This document shows, in pieces, positions 6,693-6,748 of a stretch of 6,748 bases of DNA. Position 1 is the first letter of the stretch; every line of letters begins with the position of its first letter. The notes under the pieces were generated by a model, which saw only the letters and a list, made by a program, of their open reading frames with translations, ran no database searches and had not been told where the DNA came from. Position numbers and translations under genes: made by a program. The stretch lies in NCBI GenBank assembly GCA_038258095.1, contig JBBSQE010000167.1, positions 1-6,748 on the forward strand. The letters are read 5' to 3'. The DNA is from JBBSQE01 sp038258095 (GTDB lineage: Bacteria; Actinomycetota; Thermoleophilia; Solirubrobacterales; 70-9).

Positions 6693-6748
6693 CGGGCGGC
6701 TCCGACTCTAGCTATCCGTTGCGGACGCATCGGCGCCGGTTTGGGACC
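6693..6748 (-). other. Upstream region of purC (cut by window edge)
   Basis: These 56 nt hold the purC Shine-Dalgarno (GGAG at 6700-6703) and, just upstream, a small A/T-containing patch (GATAGCTAGAGT, 6705-6716) with a -10-like look. No matching -35 hexamer is visible at 16-18 nt, so I do not call a promoter. No coding frame or RNA gene could be assigned in the part that is visible. Confidence 0.35.

Noticed and set aside
6705..6716. -10-like patch upstream of purC as a promoter
   Set aside because: No -35-like hexamer lies at the proper distance and only 56 nt upstream are available, so the resemblance is too weak to call.

Overview
The window is ordinary, gene-dense, high-GC bacterial chromosome, and every supported gene lies on the minus strand. 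The strong G/C bias at third codon positions, the GTG and TTG starts, and the actinobacterial look of PurC and of the solute-binding lipoprotein suggest an actinobacterium. A Thermoleophilia/Solirubrobacterales-type lineage is possible, but the taxon is an inference and was not tested by any search.

Read in the direction of transcription (high to low coordinates), the first block is a compact run of de novo purine genes in the conserved order purC-purS-purQ-purL (6692 to 2731). PurS, PurQ and PurL are the three subunits of the multi-component FGAM synthase (step 4 of IMP synthesis). PurC is SAICAR synthetase (a later step). The genes are joined by a 1-nt gap (purC/purS) and two 4-nt GTGA stop/start overlaps (purS/purQ and purQ/purL), so they are almost certainly co-transcribed and translationally coupled. 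No purF, purM or other pur gene follows purL. A hairpin with a T-rich tail just downstream of purL looks like the operon's terminator.

The second block begins after a 137-nt intergenic stretch. It is a carbohydrate-type (CUT1) ABC importer: a solute-binding lipoprotein starting at TTG 2593, a MalF-type permease, and the first 123 codons of a MalG-type permease that runs off the left edge. The permease genes overlap by ATGA. No ATPase gene is in the window. The lipoprotein would bind a sugar outside the membrane and the two permeases would form the channel; the substrate cannot be read from sequence alone.

I found no RNA genes, mobile elements, CRISPR arrays or obviously new system. The most useful points for a second look are the terminator-like hairpin separating the two operons, a possible 16-codon leader ORF coupled to the TTG start of the lipoprotein gene, and changes in two usually conserved PurL motifs. 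Several long open frames on both strands are shadows of the real genes caused by high GC.
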